Shown one piece after another: positions 37,441 through 46,301 of a stretch of DNA of 64,000 bases. Where the stretch lies: contig NZ_RCWE01000001.1 in the NCBI RefSeq assembly GCF_018448925.1, positions 372,001 to 436,000 of the forward strand, written 5' to 3'. The first letter of the stretch is position 1. Each line of letters starts with the position of its first letter. The notes below the pieces were generated by a model. That model was not told the DNA's origin and searched no databases. It saw nothing but the letters and a program-made list of their open reading frames with translations. Origin of the DNA: Photorhabdus akhurstii (GTDB taxonomy: Bacteria > Pseudomonadota > Gammaproteobacteria > Enterobacterales > Enterobacteriaceae). Made by a program: the position numbers and the translations under genes.

Positions 37441-37762
37441 TGGTGTTATCATTTCGGGTGATTTTATATTATTTTAATTTAGTGGTAATTGTGTTTATGA
37501 GGAGTTTTAAATTTATTTATTAACCATTATTCTTGTCTTTATATTGGTTTTATTTGCGATTGCGAATTATTTAACATGGGTAATTATGATTTTGATATTG
37601 TTTGAATATGTGCTAAGTTTTCTTTGAAAATTAAAATGAAATACATTTATTGAATGATAATAAAAAGATTATCTTTAAATAAATATGCTTTATTATGTTA
37701 TTGATTATTTTGTTGTTTTTTTTGGTGTATTTTTTAATGGATTGATTTTAATCTAATTAACT

Positions 37763-37962
37763 TTATGGTTGTTGCGGTAATTATAGTTCTTGAATTGTTA
37801 TTTAAGCGATATATTTTCATGTGAAATTTTATAGGAACAATTAATTTTTTATTAAATAACTGGCAAAAACTTACATTTCTATAATGCTTAATAATATCAG
37901 ATTGTGCTATACGAAAAGTTAATGACATATTCAACTTAAATATCAAATCAGTGTTATCTGGG
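37763..37962 (+). repeat. Duplicated non-coding 5' flank, copy 2
   Basis: This is homologous to 26436-26631 (see there). It lies 215 bp upstream of copy F and probably provides a separate promoter for the second block F-G-H. Between it and F lies a GCCGTCACT/AGTGACGGC inverted repeat (about 38085-38150). The remaining 37441-37762 shows no gene. Confidence 0.75.
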
Positions 37963-38177
37963 ATGTGTTTTTAGAAGATAGCAACATACCTGAGGTAGTC
38001 AGTGAAGTTAAGTAGCGCCAAACCTCAGGATATCGAGCTAAAAGGTGTGAAGGCATTAATTGTGGTATATTTCGTAGTCAGTGCCGTCACTTAATTCCAT
38101 CGACTTTAACGAAGTGGATAAAACATTAACAGAAACCGATGGCAGTGACGGCCTAATACGGCTTTTGAGGACATATG

Positions 38178-39656
38178 ATGACTGATAAAGAAATTAATAC
38201 CGTTGACTCATTGAAAGCGAGTTTTAAGTCTGGTGTACGGCTCATGCCTGAAGCCTTTTCCCATTTGATTGATGAGGCATATAAGGCATATGAAATTATT
38301 GATGGCGCTCAGGGTGATAACCTAACCACAGGACTGAAACGAGATGGCAAAGGAAAACTGACCCTAAACACCCAGCATTCTGGCGGGTTGAATTTTAATC
38401 AAGGCGCTTTGGCCTTATCACTGAAACCAGAGGGGGGACTCTCTTTTGCTGGGGGAGGATATCTGAAATTGGATGCCGCTCGGCAGATTCAGTTTGCGGA
38501 TTTTTTCAGTTTATCGCGGGGAGCACGGATGGAGATCACGCAGTTGTTGGGTTTGAAACGCACCATGATAACGCGCATTGTTTCTACCTTCCCTAAAGAA
38601 GATGAGCGTTTTGGCGCTTCTGTTAGCCTGAACGCAGCGGGAGACTGTTTAGCAGTTGGGATGAATAATCAAGTCTGTGTGTATACGCGCCGGAAGAGTG
38701 GTGAGTGGAATATAAGCAAACCTATTGTGTTTGAGGCTTATGAAGATGAATATTATAAATCTTCATGGGATGTCAGTCTGGATGCGGCTGGCGATACCCT
38801 GGTGTTGGGAAACATGTCGCCGTATCCCACTTATAACCAAGGGCGGGTTTGTGTGTATACGCGTACGAAGGGCTTTTGGGATACAAAACATCCCGTTGTG
38901 TTTCCGATAGGACCTGAATACTTTGGTGTGAATGTCAGCTTGAGCGCTGCGGGAGACTGTCTGGTGGGTGGGGGCAAACCCTACCCTCCGTTCCGTATAT
39001 TTATGCGCCGGAATGGGATCTGGGATACAAAAAAACCCATTCCGATTCCGATCCCTTCGGATTCTTATGAGTTTGGCTGGATTGCCCACCTAAGTGCTGC
39101 GGGAAACTGTCTGGCGGTGCGTGATTACGCTCCCATGATTTATGTGTATACACGCACAAATGGGATCTGGGATGGAGAAAACCCCATTAAGTTCAAGGTC
39201 CCTGAAAATAACCTATTCGTGGGTAGGGCTTTTAGCCTGAATGCAGAAGGAGATCGCTTAGCGGTGGGGATAGAGTTTTATAAATCCACAGATGGGGAGG
39301 TTTATTTGTATAAGCGCACAAATGGGCTCTGGGATACAGAAAATCCCATTAAGTTTTCGGCCCCGGCAAATAGCGTATATTTTGGCGGTTCTCTCGAACT
39401 GAATGACGCGGGAGATCGTCTGGCAGTGGGAGCGGTTTCCCGGGTGTATGTGTATACCTGTCTGAATAATAAGTGGAATATGGAAACACCTATGGAGATT
39501 TTGAACCCTTCAGGCAATTCAGACAATTTAAATGGTTTTGGTGGACCTGTTGGCCTGAATAAGGCGGGAACGAGTTTGGTTGTTGGGGCAACGTCAGAAA
39601 GTGTTGATTCTAAATCCAAAGCCGGTGCGGTTTATATCTTTGAAAATATCAATTGA
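38178..39656 (+). CDS. Tandem propeller paralog F, first of the second block
   Basis: 492 residues from the second ATG. N-terminal region is D-like (GDNLTTGLKRDGKGKLTLNT, ARQIQFADFFSLSRGARMEI); blades 3-5 are E-like. Blade 6 is a variant lacking the DVTYFG segment (SAPANSVYFGGSLELNDAGD). Seven blades. It follows the duplicated promoter-like flank, 1044 bp after copy E. Confidence 0.8.
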   Translation: MTDKEINTVDSLKASFKSGVRLMPEAFSHLIDEAYKAYEIIDGAQGDNLTTGLKRDGKGKLTLNTQHSGGLNFNQGALALSLKPEGGLSFAGGGYLKLDAARQIQFADFFSLSRGARMEITQLLGLKRTMITRIVSTFPKEDERFGASVSLNAAGDCLAVGMNNQVCVYTRRKSGEWNISKPIVFEAYEDEYYKSSWDVSLDAAGDTLVLGNMSPYPTYNQGRVCVYTRTKGFWDTKHPVVFPIGPEYFGVNVSLSAAGDCLVGGGKPYPPFRIFMRRNGIWDTKKPIPIPIPSDSYEFGWIAHLSAAGNCLAVRDYAPMIYVYTRTNGIWDGENPIKFKVPENNLFVGRAFSLNAEGDRLAVGIEFYKSTDGEVYLYKRTNGLWDTENPIKFSAPANSVYFGGSLELNDAGDRLAVGAVSRVYVYTCLNNKWNMETPMEILNPSGNSDNLNGFGGPVGLNKAGTSLVVGATSESVDSKSKAGAVYIFENIN

Positions 39657-39727
39657 TGCCCATACAGAAGACAGAAAACAGAAGACAGGTGACGGTGACT
39701 GTCTAATGTGGCTTTTGAGGAAATATG

Positions 39728-41221
39728 ATGACTGATAAAGAAATTAGTTCTGTTGACTCATTGAAAGCGGGTTTTAAGTCTGGTGTTCGGCTTATGCCTG
39801 AAGCCTTTTCTCATGTGATTGATGAGGCATATAAGGCATATGAAATCATTGATAGCGCTCAGGGTGATGGCCCAACCACAGGGTTGAAACGAGATGGCAA
39901 AGGAAAACTGACACTCAACACTCATCATTCTGGCGGGTTACACTCTAATCAAGGCGCTTTGGCTCTATCACTGAAACCAGAAGGTGGACTCTCTTTTGAT
40001 GGGGGAGGATACCTGAAATTGGATGCCGATCGGCAGGTTCAATTTGCGGATTTTTTCAGTTTATCGCGGCGAGAGCGGATGGAGATCACGCAGGTGTTGG
40101 GTTTGAAACGTACTATGATAACGCGAATTGTTTCTCCCTTCCCTAAAGAGAATGAGAACTTTGGTCACTCTGTTAGCCTGAACGCGGCGGGAGACTGCTT
40201 AGCGGTTGGGATGATTAATAAAGTCTATGTATATACGCGCCGGAAGAGTGGTGAGTGGAATATAAGCAAGCCGATTGTGCTTGAAGCTTATGAAGATGAA
40301 TATCATAGATCTTCATGGGATGTCTGTCTGGATGAGGCTGGCGATACCCTGGCGTTGGGAAACATGTTGCCGTATCCCACTTATAACCGCGGGAAGGTTT
40401 GCGTGTATACGCGCACGAATGGCGTCTGGGATACAAAACATCCCGTTGTGTTTCCGACTGGAAGTGAATACTTTGGTGTGAATGTCAGCTTGAGCGCCGC
40501 AGGAGACTGTCTGGTGGGTGGGGCCAGACACTACTCTCCGTTCCGTATATTTATGCGTCGGAATGGGATCTGGGATACAGAAAACCCCATTAGGCTTCCG
40601 CTCCCTCCGAATTTTTATGAGTTTGGCTGGATTGCACACCTGAGTGCCGCGGGAAACTGTCTGGCGGTGCATTGTCACGATTCTTCTTCTGGTCCCACAA
40701 TAAGCACGATTTTTGTGTATACACGCACAAATGGGATCTGGGATGGAGAAAACCCCATTAAGTTCAGTCACCCAGAAGGTGGATCATCTAGTTTTAGCCA
40801 GACTTTTAGTCTGAATGCAGAGGGAGATCGTCTGGTGGTGGGTACAGAGTTTTATAAATCCACGGATGGGGAGGTTTATCTGTATACGCGCACAAATGGG
40901 ATCTGGAATAGAGAAAATCCCATTAAGTTTTCGGCCCCTGCAAGTGGCGTATATTTTGGTAGCTCTCTCGAACTGAATGATGCGGGAGATCGTCTGGCAG
41001 TAGGAGCGTCTTACAGGGTATATCTGTATACCTGTTTGAATAATAAGTGGAATATGGAAACACCTATGGAGATTTTGAACCCTTCAAACAATTTAAATGG
41101 TTTTGGTGGACCTGTTAGCCTGAATAAGGCGGGGACGAGTTTGGCTGTTGGTGCAACGATAGAGAGTGTCGATTCTAAGCCCAAAGCCGGTGCAGTTTAT
41201 GTTTTTGAGAATATCAAATGA
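39728..41221 (+). CDS. Tandem propeller paralog G
   Basis: 497 residues from the second ATG. Blade 4 carries an insertion (HCHDSSSGPTISTIFVYTRT) shared only with copy H. Blade 6 is the short F-like variant (APASGVYFGSSLELNDAGD). Seven blades; ends VDSKPKAGAVYVFENIK. It lies 71 bp after F with the TAATGTGGCTTTTGAGGA spacer variant. Confidence 0.8.
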   Translation: MTDKEISSVDSLKAGFKSGVRLMPEAFSHVIDEAYKAYEIIDSAQGDGPTTGLKRDGKGKLTLNTHHSGGLHSNQGALALSLKPEGGLSFDGGGYLKLDADRQVQFADFFSLSRRERMEITQVLGLKRTMITRIVSPFPKENENFGHSVSLNAAGDCLAVGMINKVYVYTRRKSGEWNISKPIVLEAYEDEYHRSSWDVCLDEAGDTLALGNMLPYPTYNRGKVCVYTRTNGVWDTKHPVVFPTGSEYFGVNVSLSAAGDCLVGGARHYSPFRIFMRRNGIWDTENPIRLPLPPNFYEFGWIAHLSAAGNCLAVHCHDSSSGPTISTIFVYTRTNGIWDGENPIKFSHPEGGSSSFSQTFSLNAEGDRLVVGTEFYKSTDGEVYLYTRTNGIWNRENPIKFSAPASGVYFGSSLELNDAGDRLAVGASYRVYLYTCLNNKWNMETPMEILNPSNNLNGFGGPVSLNKAGTSLAVGATIESVDSKPKAGAVYVFENIK

Positions 41222-41272
41222 TGACCGTATAGAAGACAGGTGACTGTCTAATGTGGCTTTTGAGGAAATATG

Positions 41273-42760
41273 ATGACTGATAAAGAAATTAATACCGTTG
41301 ACTCATTGAAAGCGAGTTTTAAGTCTGGCGTTCGGCTTATGCCGGAAGCCTTTTCCCATTTGATTGATGAAGCATATAAAGCATATGAAATCATTGATGG
41401 CGCTCAGGGTGATGGCCCAACCACAGGACTGAAACGAGATGGCAAAGGAAAACTGACCCTCAACACCCAGCATTCTAGCGGGTTAAATTCTAATCAAGAC
41501 GCTTTGGCGCTATCACTGAAACCAGAAGGGGGACTCTCGTTTGATGGGGGAGGATATCTGAAATTGGATGCCGCTCGGCAGATTCAGTTTGCGGATTTTT
41601 TCAGTTTATCGCGGGGCGCACGGATGGAGATCACGCAGGTGTTGGGTTTGAAACGTACTATGATAACGCGAATTGTTTCTCCTTCCTCCAAAGAGGATGG
41701 ATACTTTGGCACTTCTGTTAGCCTGAACTCAGCGGGAGACTGCTTAGCGGTTGGGATGAACGATAAAGTCTGTGTGTATACGCGCCGAAAGAGCGGTGAG
41801 TGGAATATAAGTAAGCCGATTGTGTTTGAGGCTTTTGAAGATGAATCTCATAGATCTTCATGGGATGTCAGTTTGGATGCGGTGGGAGATTGCTTGGCGT
41901 TGGGAAACAGTTCGCTCTCTGTGGTTCGTGTATATACGCGCACGAATGGCGTCTGGGATACAAAACATCCCATTGTGTTTCCGCGGGTTGCTCAATACTT
42001 TGGTATGAATGTCAGCTTGAGCGCCGCAGGAGACTGTCTGGTGGCAGGGGGCCAATTCTACTCTCCGTTCTGTATATTTATGCGCAGGAATGGGATCTGG
42101 GATACAGAAAACCCCATTCAGCTTCCGATCCCTACGGATTTTTATGAGTTTGGCGGAATGGCCCACCTGAGTGCAGCGGGAAACTGTCTGGCGGTGCATT
42201 GCTTCGATTCTTCTTCTGGTCCCACAATAAGCACGATTTTTGTGTATACACGCACAAATGGGATCTGGGATGGAGAAAATCCCATTAAGTTCACTCACCC
42301 TAAAGGTCAATCATCTAGTTTCAGCAGGGTTTTTAGCCTGAATGCAGAGGGAGATCGTCTGGTGGTGGGTACGCAGTTTTATAAAACCACCGATGAGGAG
42401 GTTTATCTGTATAAACGCAGGAATGGGATCTGGGATAAAGAAAATCCCGTTAAGTTTTCGGCTCCTGCAAGTGATGTAACGTATTTTGGCCGCGCTATCG
42501 AGCTGAATGATGCGGGAGATCGCCTGGCAGTGGGAGCGGCTTCCAGGGGGTATGTGTATACCTGCCTGAATGATCAGTGGAATATAGAAACACCTATCGA
42601 GATTTTGGATCCTTCAGGCAATTCAGACAATTTAAATAGTTTTGGAGGGGCTGTCGGCCTAAATAAGGCGGGGACGAGTTTGGCTATTGGTGTAATTTCA
42701 AGGAAGATTGGTTCTGCGTCCAGAGCCGGTGCAGTTTATGTTTTTGAAAATGTCAAATGA
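41273..42760 (+). CDS. Tandem propeller paralog H, last of the second block
   Basis: 495 residues from the second ATG. It is a hybrid: blades 2-3 and 6-7 are C-like (SVVRVYTRTNGVWDTK, SDNLNSFGGAVGLNKAGTSL), while blade 4 has the G-type insertion (HCFDSSSGPTISTIFVYTRT). The shaft contains NSNQDALALSLKPEGG, and a Ser replaces the first Gly of the HSGGL motif. Seven blades intact. Confidence 0.8.
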   Translation: MTDKEINTVDSLKASFKSGVRLMPEAFSHLIDEAYKAYEIIDGAQGDGPTTGLKRDGKGKLTLNTQHSSGLNSNQDALALSLKPEGGLSFDGGGYLKLDAARQIQFADFFSLSRGARMEITQVLGLKRTMITRIVSPSSKEDGYFGTSVSLNSAGDCLAVGMNDKVCVYTRRKSGEWNISKPIVFEAFEDESHRSSWDVSLDAVGDCLALGNSSLSVVRVYTRTNGVWDTKHPIVFPRVAQYFGMNVSLSAAGDCLVAGGQFYSPFCIFMRRNGIWDTENPIQLPIPTDFYEFGGMAHLSAAGNCLAVHCFDSSSGPTISTIFVYTRTNGIWDGENPIKFTHPKGQSSSFSRVFSLNAEGDRLVVGTQFYKTTDEEVYLYKRRNGIWDKENPVKFSAPASDVTYFGRAIELNDAGDRLAVGAASRGYVYTCLNDQWNIETPIEILDPSGNSDNLNSFGGAVGLNKAGTSLAIGVISRKIGSASRAGAVYVFENVK

Positions 42761-43004
42761 TGCCCATAATTGCTAATACTAAGTTCTAAGTTGGATGTGC
42801 CTGATCACGCATGCACCATTCCCGTTGTTATCGCGTTTTTTGAGAAGAACTGGCTAATGAGTCAGGAATCGGATCATTCATAACAGCAAATAAATCTTTA
42901 AGAGGCAGGCTTTCAACTCAAATCCCACTTTTTTGCGATAAATCTCACATTTATTGAATATTTACAATTGACCATGTTCTCAGCACTGATAATAAATCTC
43001 ATTT

Positions 43005-43226
43005 ATGATAATATTACAGAAAATTTTTAAACTGAGTATATATAAAATGCTGGTTGCTCTTTTTTTGTCGATATTTGTTATTTTTTTTATGCTATCTATG
43101 TTGGTTAATTATTTTTTTATACTAGGAAGAGATTTCAAAAAAACTATATTGATATCATTATTAATGACTATTATTGCAATATTCAGTCACGTTTTTCCTC
43201 AGGTTATCTATCAGTACCTTTTTTAA
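43005..43226 (+). CDS. Small membrane protein, possible immunity to the convergent bacteriocin-like gene
   Basis: 73 residues with two hydrophobic helices (about 15-37 and 46-66) joined by a GRDFKK loop. No strong ribosome site precedes the ATG, so the gene is not certain. It converges with the colicin-like gene at 43279-44604 across a 52-bp gap holding a hairpin. Immunity genes for membrane- or periplasm-acting colicins are often arranged like this. Function not otherwise identifiable. Confidence 0.45.
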   Translation: MIILQKIFKLSIYKMLVALFLSIFVIFFMLSMLVNYFFILGRDFKKTILISLLMTIIAIFSHVFPQVIYQYLF

Positions 43227-43245
43227 TTGGGTATTTGGCATAAGG

Positions 43246-43264
43246 TCGCGCACTTAATGCGCGA
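43246..43264. terminator. Small hairpin between convergent genes
   Basis: TCGCGC-acttaat-GCGCGA, perfect 6-bp stem, midway between the two gene ends. T-tract poor on both strands. Confidence 0.4.
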
Positions 43265-43278
43265 ACATAAGAATATTA

Positions 43279-44604
43279 TTATTTATTCTGTTTAATTAAT
43301 GGTTTGATTTTATTTTCATAAATATTTTTTTCGATCTGAAAATTTACATTTTCCTGCCATTCTCCAGTAATTTCAAATGGCTCTCCACCCCAATTGATAT
43401 CTTCCGTCTTCCAGTTAAATGTATCATATGGATCAGTAAAATTATCATATAGTTTATAATTTATTACACCGGATATATTATATTTATCACCTGCGTTTTC
43501 TGCCTTAATATTTATCAAATTTCCACTAATCGTTGCACCTCCAATAGCCCACAGAGGGTCGATACCTGGTATTTTTGATTCCTTAGCAAAATCATAACCA
43601 TTTTTAAAATCAATTCGTTCACCATTCTGGATTTGTGAAATAAAACGAGATTGAATACTCCCTTCTGTTCTTCCAAATGCATTTGGCTTCTGCATTAATA
43701 TACGAATTCTATCATGCACACCGATTTCAGAGAGCGTGAGTTCTCGACCTGATTTTCCTGTAAAATGAAAAAACATTCCCAACCCACTCATGCTATTATC
43801 TGTAGTCAATAATTTTTTAGTATTTGTTTTGATCTCTTCTTTTGCCGGTGTTATTTTGTTTAATACATTAATGAGTTCATGTTTTGCATTATATAAATCC
43901 ATCGCTGGTGCTACAACGTATTCATTCCAAACCCCGATCCAATCTCCCTGATATCCAAGCACGGCTTTTGCACTTTCAATGAATGCAATTGTAAAAATAT
44001 GTTTCTTATTAGAGTTTGCATATTTTAGAAAGTTTCCCATATTATGACCATTAAAAGATATCTTTTTAATAGCCAGATCTTTTATTTTTTCTTGTCTAAA
44101 AGACTCTTGATTTTTAATATATTTTTTTAAATTATTCTTTTGCTCAATCAATAACTTGAAATCAGCAACATTTTTCTTTAGTGCTTCGGAGGAGTTCTTA
44201 GGAGCTAATTTATTTAATATGACCAACAACATTTCCGCTTTTAGAAGAGAGTCGTCAAAATCATAAGAAACGTTTTTCTCAGAATCTTCTAATTCTTTTG
44301 TTACATTGGTTAATTTTTTATCAATAACTTCAAGATCGTTTTCTCTAAAGTAATGGTCTACGTCTTTATAAGGAGTTCCAGGTTGTCCCCAGGGTCTATT
44401 AATGGGTGGTGTCCAATTATAGGTTGGAGGCTGTGTTGGTTTATTATAGATACCTGTATAATGAGTAATGCTATGCCCGCCACCCGGAACCCCAGGAAAA
44501 ACGGGGGTTGTCGTTGTTGTCCAGCCATTTCCATGATTGATCGTACTTCCCGGAGGAAAAACACTGCCAAGGGGAATAACAGGGCCGAAATTAAAATTAG
44601 ACAT
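43279..44604 (-). CDS. Colicin-like protein (putative bacteriocin), possibly with a colicin M-type end
   Basis: 441 residues with three parts. Residues 1-80 are Gly/Pro/Thr/Asn-rich and disordered, as in colicin translocation regions. About 85-180 is charged and helical (coiled-coil-like). About 265-441 is a globular C-terminus. In the C-terminus, FHFTGKSGRELTLSEIGV and the pattern GGATISGNLINIK ... YNISGVINYKLYDNFTDPYD are reminiscent of colicin M (GNGAERSVNIANIGL, GAYLGNITLK, KYDFN). However, the catalytic HR of colicin M is not found at the matching place, so activity is unproven. AAAGG precedes the ATG. No signal peptide and no TonB box seen. Confidence 0.5.
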   Translation of the reverse strand: MSNFNFGPVIPLGSVFPPGSTINHGNGWTTTTTPVFPGVPGGGHSITHYTGIYNKPTQPPTYNWTPPINRPWGQPGTPYKDVDHYFRENDLEVIDKKLTNVTKELEDSEKNVSYDFDDSLLKAEMLLVILNKLAPKNSSEALKKNVADFKLLIEQKNNLKKYIKNQESFRQEKIKDLAIKKISFNGHNMGNFLKYANSNKKHIFTIAFIESAKAVLGYQGDWIGVWNEYVVAPAMDLYNAKHELINVLNKITPAKEEIKTNTKKLLTTDNSMSGLGMFFHFTGKSGRELTLSEIGVHDRIRILMQKPNAFGRTEGSIQSRFISQIQNGERIDFKNGYDFAKESKIPGIDPLWAIGGATISGNLINIKAENAGDKYNISGVINYKLYDNFTDPYDTFNWKTEDINWGGEPFEITGEWQENVNFQIEKNIYENKIKPLIKQNK

Positions 44605-44997
44605 AAAAAACCTTTTGATAAATTTAAAATGTATTTTTGTTAAAGAACGCGATTATTGAATTAAAATCAATAGCTACTTTCTTGTCTATTATTTTAAATA
44701 TCTTTTAATAACATTTTAAATAATTAAAGATGTAATATCATAGTTAATAAAACTATTATCATGTTATAGTTGATGCGTAATACTATTCTATTTAGTTGAG
44801 AATAAATTAAGGTATGCCAAATACACAAGTTGTAACGACTCGCATTCCATCAGTCCGGGCTTGCAATAATTGCAAATGAAATTTTTGCTCTGGTACTGAC
44901 CTGTTGTTTGGTTGTATACCAAGTTGATGTCAGACCATCATATGAAAAGTGTCGATTTTAGTATTTTATGACGCTCCCTGTACTGCTTTGTTTTACA
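44605..44997. other. Intergenic region upstream of the colicin-like gene
   Basis: AT-rich; should hold the promoter of the minus-strand gene. I see no LexA box of the canonical CTGT-N8-ACAG form. The right part joins abruptly to the truncated propeller copy at about 44998. Confidence 0.4.
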
Positions 44998-46006
44998 GAT
45001 TTTTTCAGTTTATCGAGGCGGGAGTGGATAGAGATCGCACAGTTGTTGGGTTTAGAGACGCACCATGATGACGCGAATTGTTTCTCCTTTCCCGAAAGAG
45101 AATGAGCGTTTTGGCACTTCTGTTAGCCTGAACGCGGCAGGAGACTGTTTAGCGGTTGGGACGAATAATCAAGTCTGTGTGTATACGCGCCGGAAGAGTG
45201 GTGAGTGGAATATAAGTAAGCCGATTGTGTTTGAAGTTTTTGAAGATGAATATCAAAGATCTTCATGGGATGTCTGTCTGGATGCGGCGGGAGATACCCT
45301 AGCGTTGGGAAACATGTCGCCGTATCTCGCTGATAACCGAGGGCGGGTTTGTGTGTATACGCGCAGGAAGGGCGTCTGGGATACAAAAAACCCCATTCAG
45401 CTTCCGATCCCTTCGGATTCTTATGAGTTTGGCTGGATTGCCCACCTAAGTGCTGCGGGAAACTGTCTGGCAGTGCGTGATTACGCTCCCATGATTTATG
45501 TGTATACACGCACAAATGGGATCTGGGATGGAGAAAACCCCATTAAGTTCAAGGTCCCTGAAAATAACCTATCATTGGGTAGGGCTTTTAGCCTGAATGC
45601 AGAAGGAGATCGCTTAGCGGTGGGGATAGAGTTTTATAACTCCACAGATGGGGAGGTTTATTTGTATAAGCGCACGAATGGGATCTGGGATAAAGAAAAT
45701 CCTATTAAGTTTTCGGCTCCTGCAAGTGACGTAACGTATTTTGGCCGTGCTCTCGAACTGAATGATGCAGGAGATCGCTTGGTAGTGGGGGCGTATTCCA
45801 GGGTGTATGTATATACCTGCCTAAATAATAAGTGGAATATGGAAACACCTATGGAGATTTTGGACCCTTCCGACAATTTAAGTGGTTTTGGTGGGGCTGT
45901 CGGCCTGAATAAGGCGGGGACGAGTTTGGTTGTTGGCGCAGGTCCAATCAAGCTTGGTTCTGAGTCCGAAACCGGTGCAGTTTATGTTTTTGAAAATGTT
46001 AAATGA
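44998..46006 (+). pseudogene. Decayed propeller copy I: 5'-truncated, frameshifted, six blades
   Basis: Homology to the paralogs begins abruptly at DFFSLSRREWIEIAQLLGL (44998), so the start, helix and shaft are missing. One extra base at GGTTTAGAGACGCACC (paralogs: GGTTTGAAACGCACC) then shifts the frame. From 45065 the frame is open for 313 codons (MMTRIVSPFPKENERFGTSV) without a ribosome site. Blade 3 is absent: the sequence jumps from GVWDTKNP straight to IQLPIPSDSYEF, as expected from recombination between two WDT(K/E)NP repeats. The remaining blades are E/D-like. Confidence 0.8.
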
Positions 46007-46012
46007 TGACTG

Positions 46013-46165
46013 TAATCACTAAACTGGATATTATTTTCTATCGGTGGCACACAACAGAATATGGGTATCTAGTAATTATTTCGCTTTTCACCTTCAAATA
46101 TGGAAAATAAGTGCATGATAATATCTAAGATAAATTAATCAAACATGACAGGGGTATAATCAGAG
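46013..46165 (+). repeat. 3' flank of the propeller block, copy 2
   Basis: It carries AATCACTAAACTGGATATTA and TGGAAAATAAGTGCATGATA, matching the flank after copy E (37138-37425), with an internal deletion. Confidence 0.65.
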
Positions 46166-46244
46166 AAATCCTGCGGCAGTGTAATTGGGAGGAATAGGGC
46201 GTTGTAAGTATATTTTCTTCACAATGTCGGTAAAAACCCAAAAT

Positions 46245-46275
46245 AGCCAGTTCCTTAATGCACTAGGAACTGGCT
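46245..46275 (-). terminator. Terminator of the 238-residue protein gene
   Basis: AGCCAGTTCC and GGAACTGGCT pair perfectly around an 11-nt loop, 27 bp beyond the stop codon. On the minus strand it is followed by ATTTTGGG. Confidence 0.7.
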
Positions 46276-46301
46276 TAAATTAAAGATTAATCATGACACT
46301 A

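Noticed and set aside
29497-42760. CRISPR-like or satellite array
   Set aside because: The regular repeats are whole genes and coded blades of varying sequence, not short direct repeats with unique spacers.
42761-43004. Minus-strand frame PLKDLFAVMNDPIPDSLASS
   Set aside because: It looks coding and may be a transposase tail, but it is too short and I cannot name the family.
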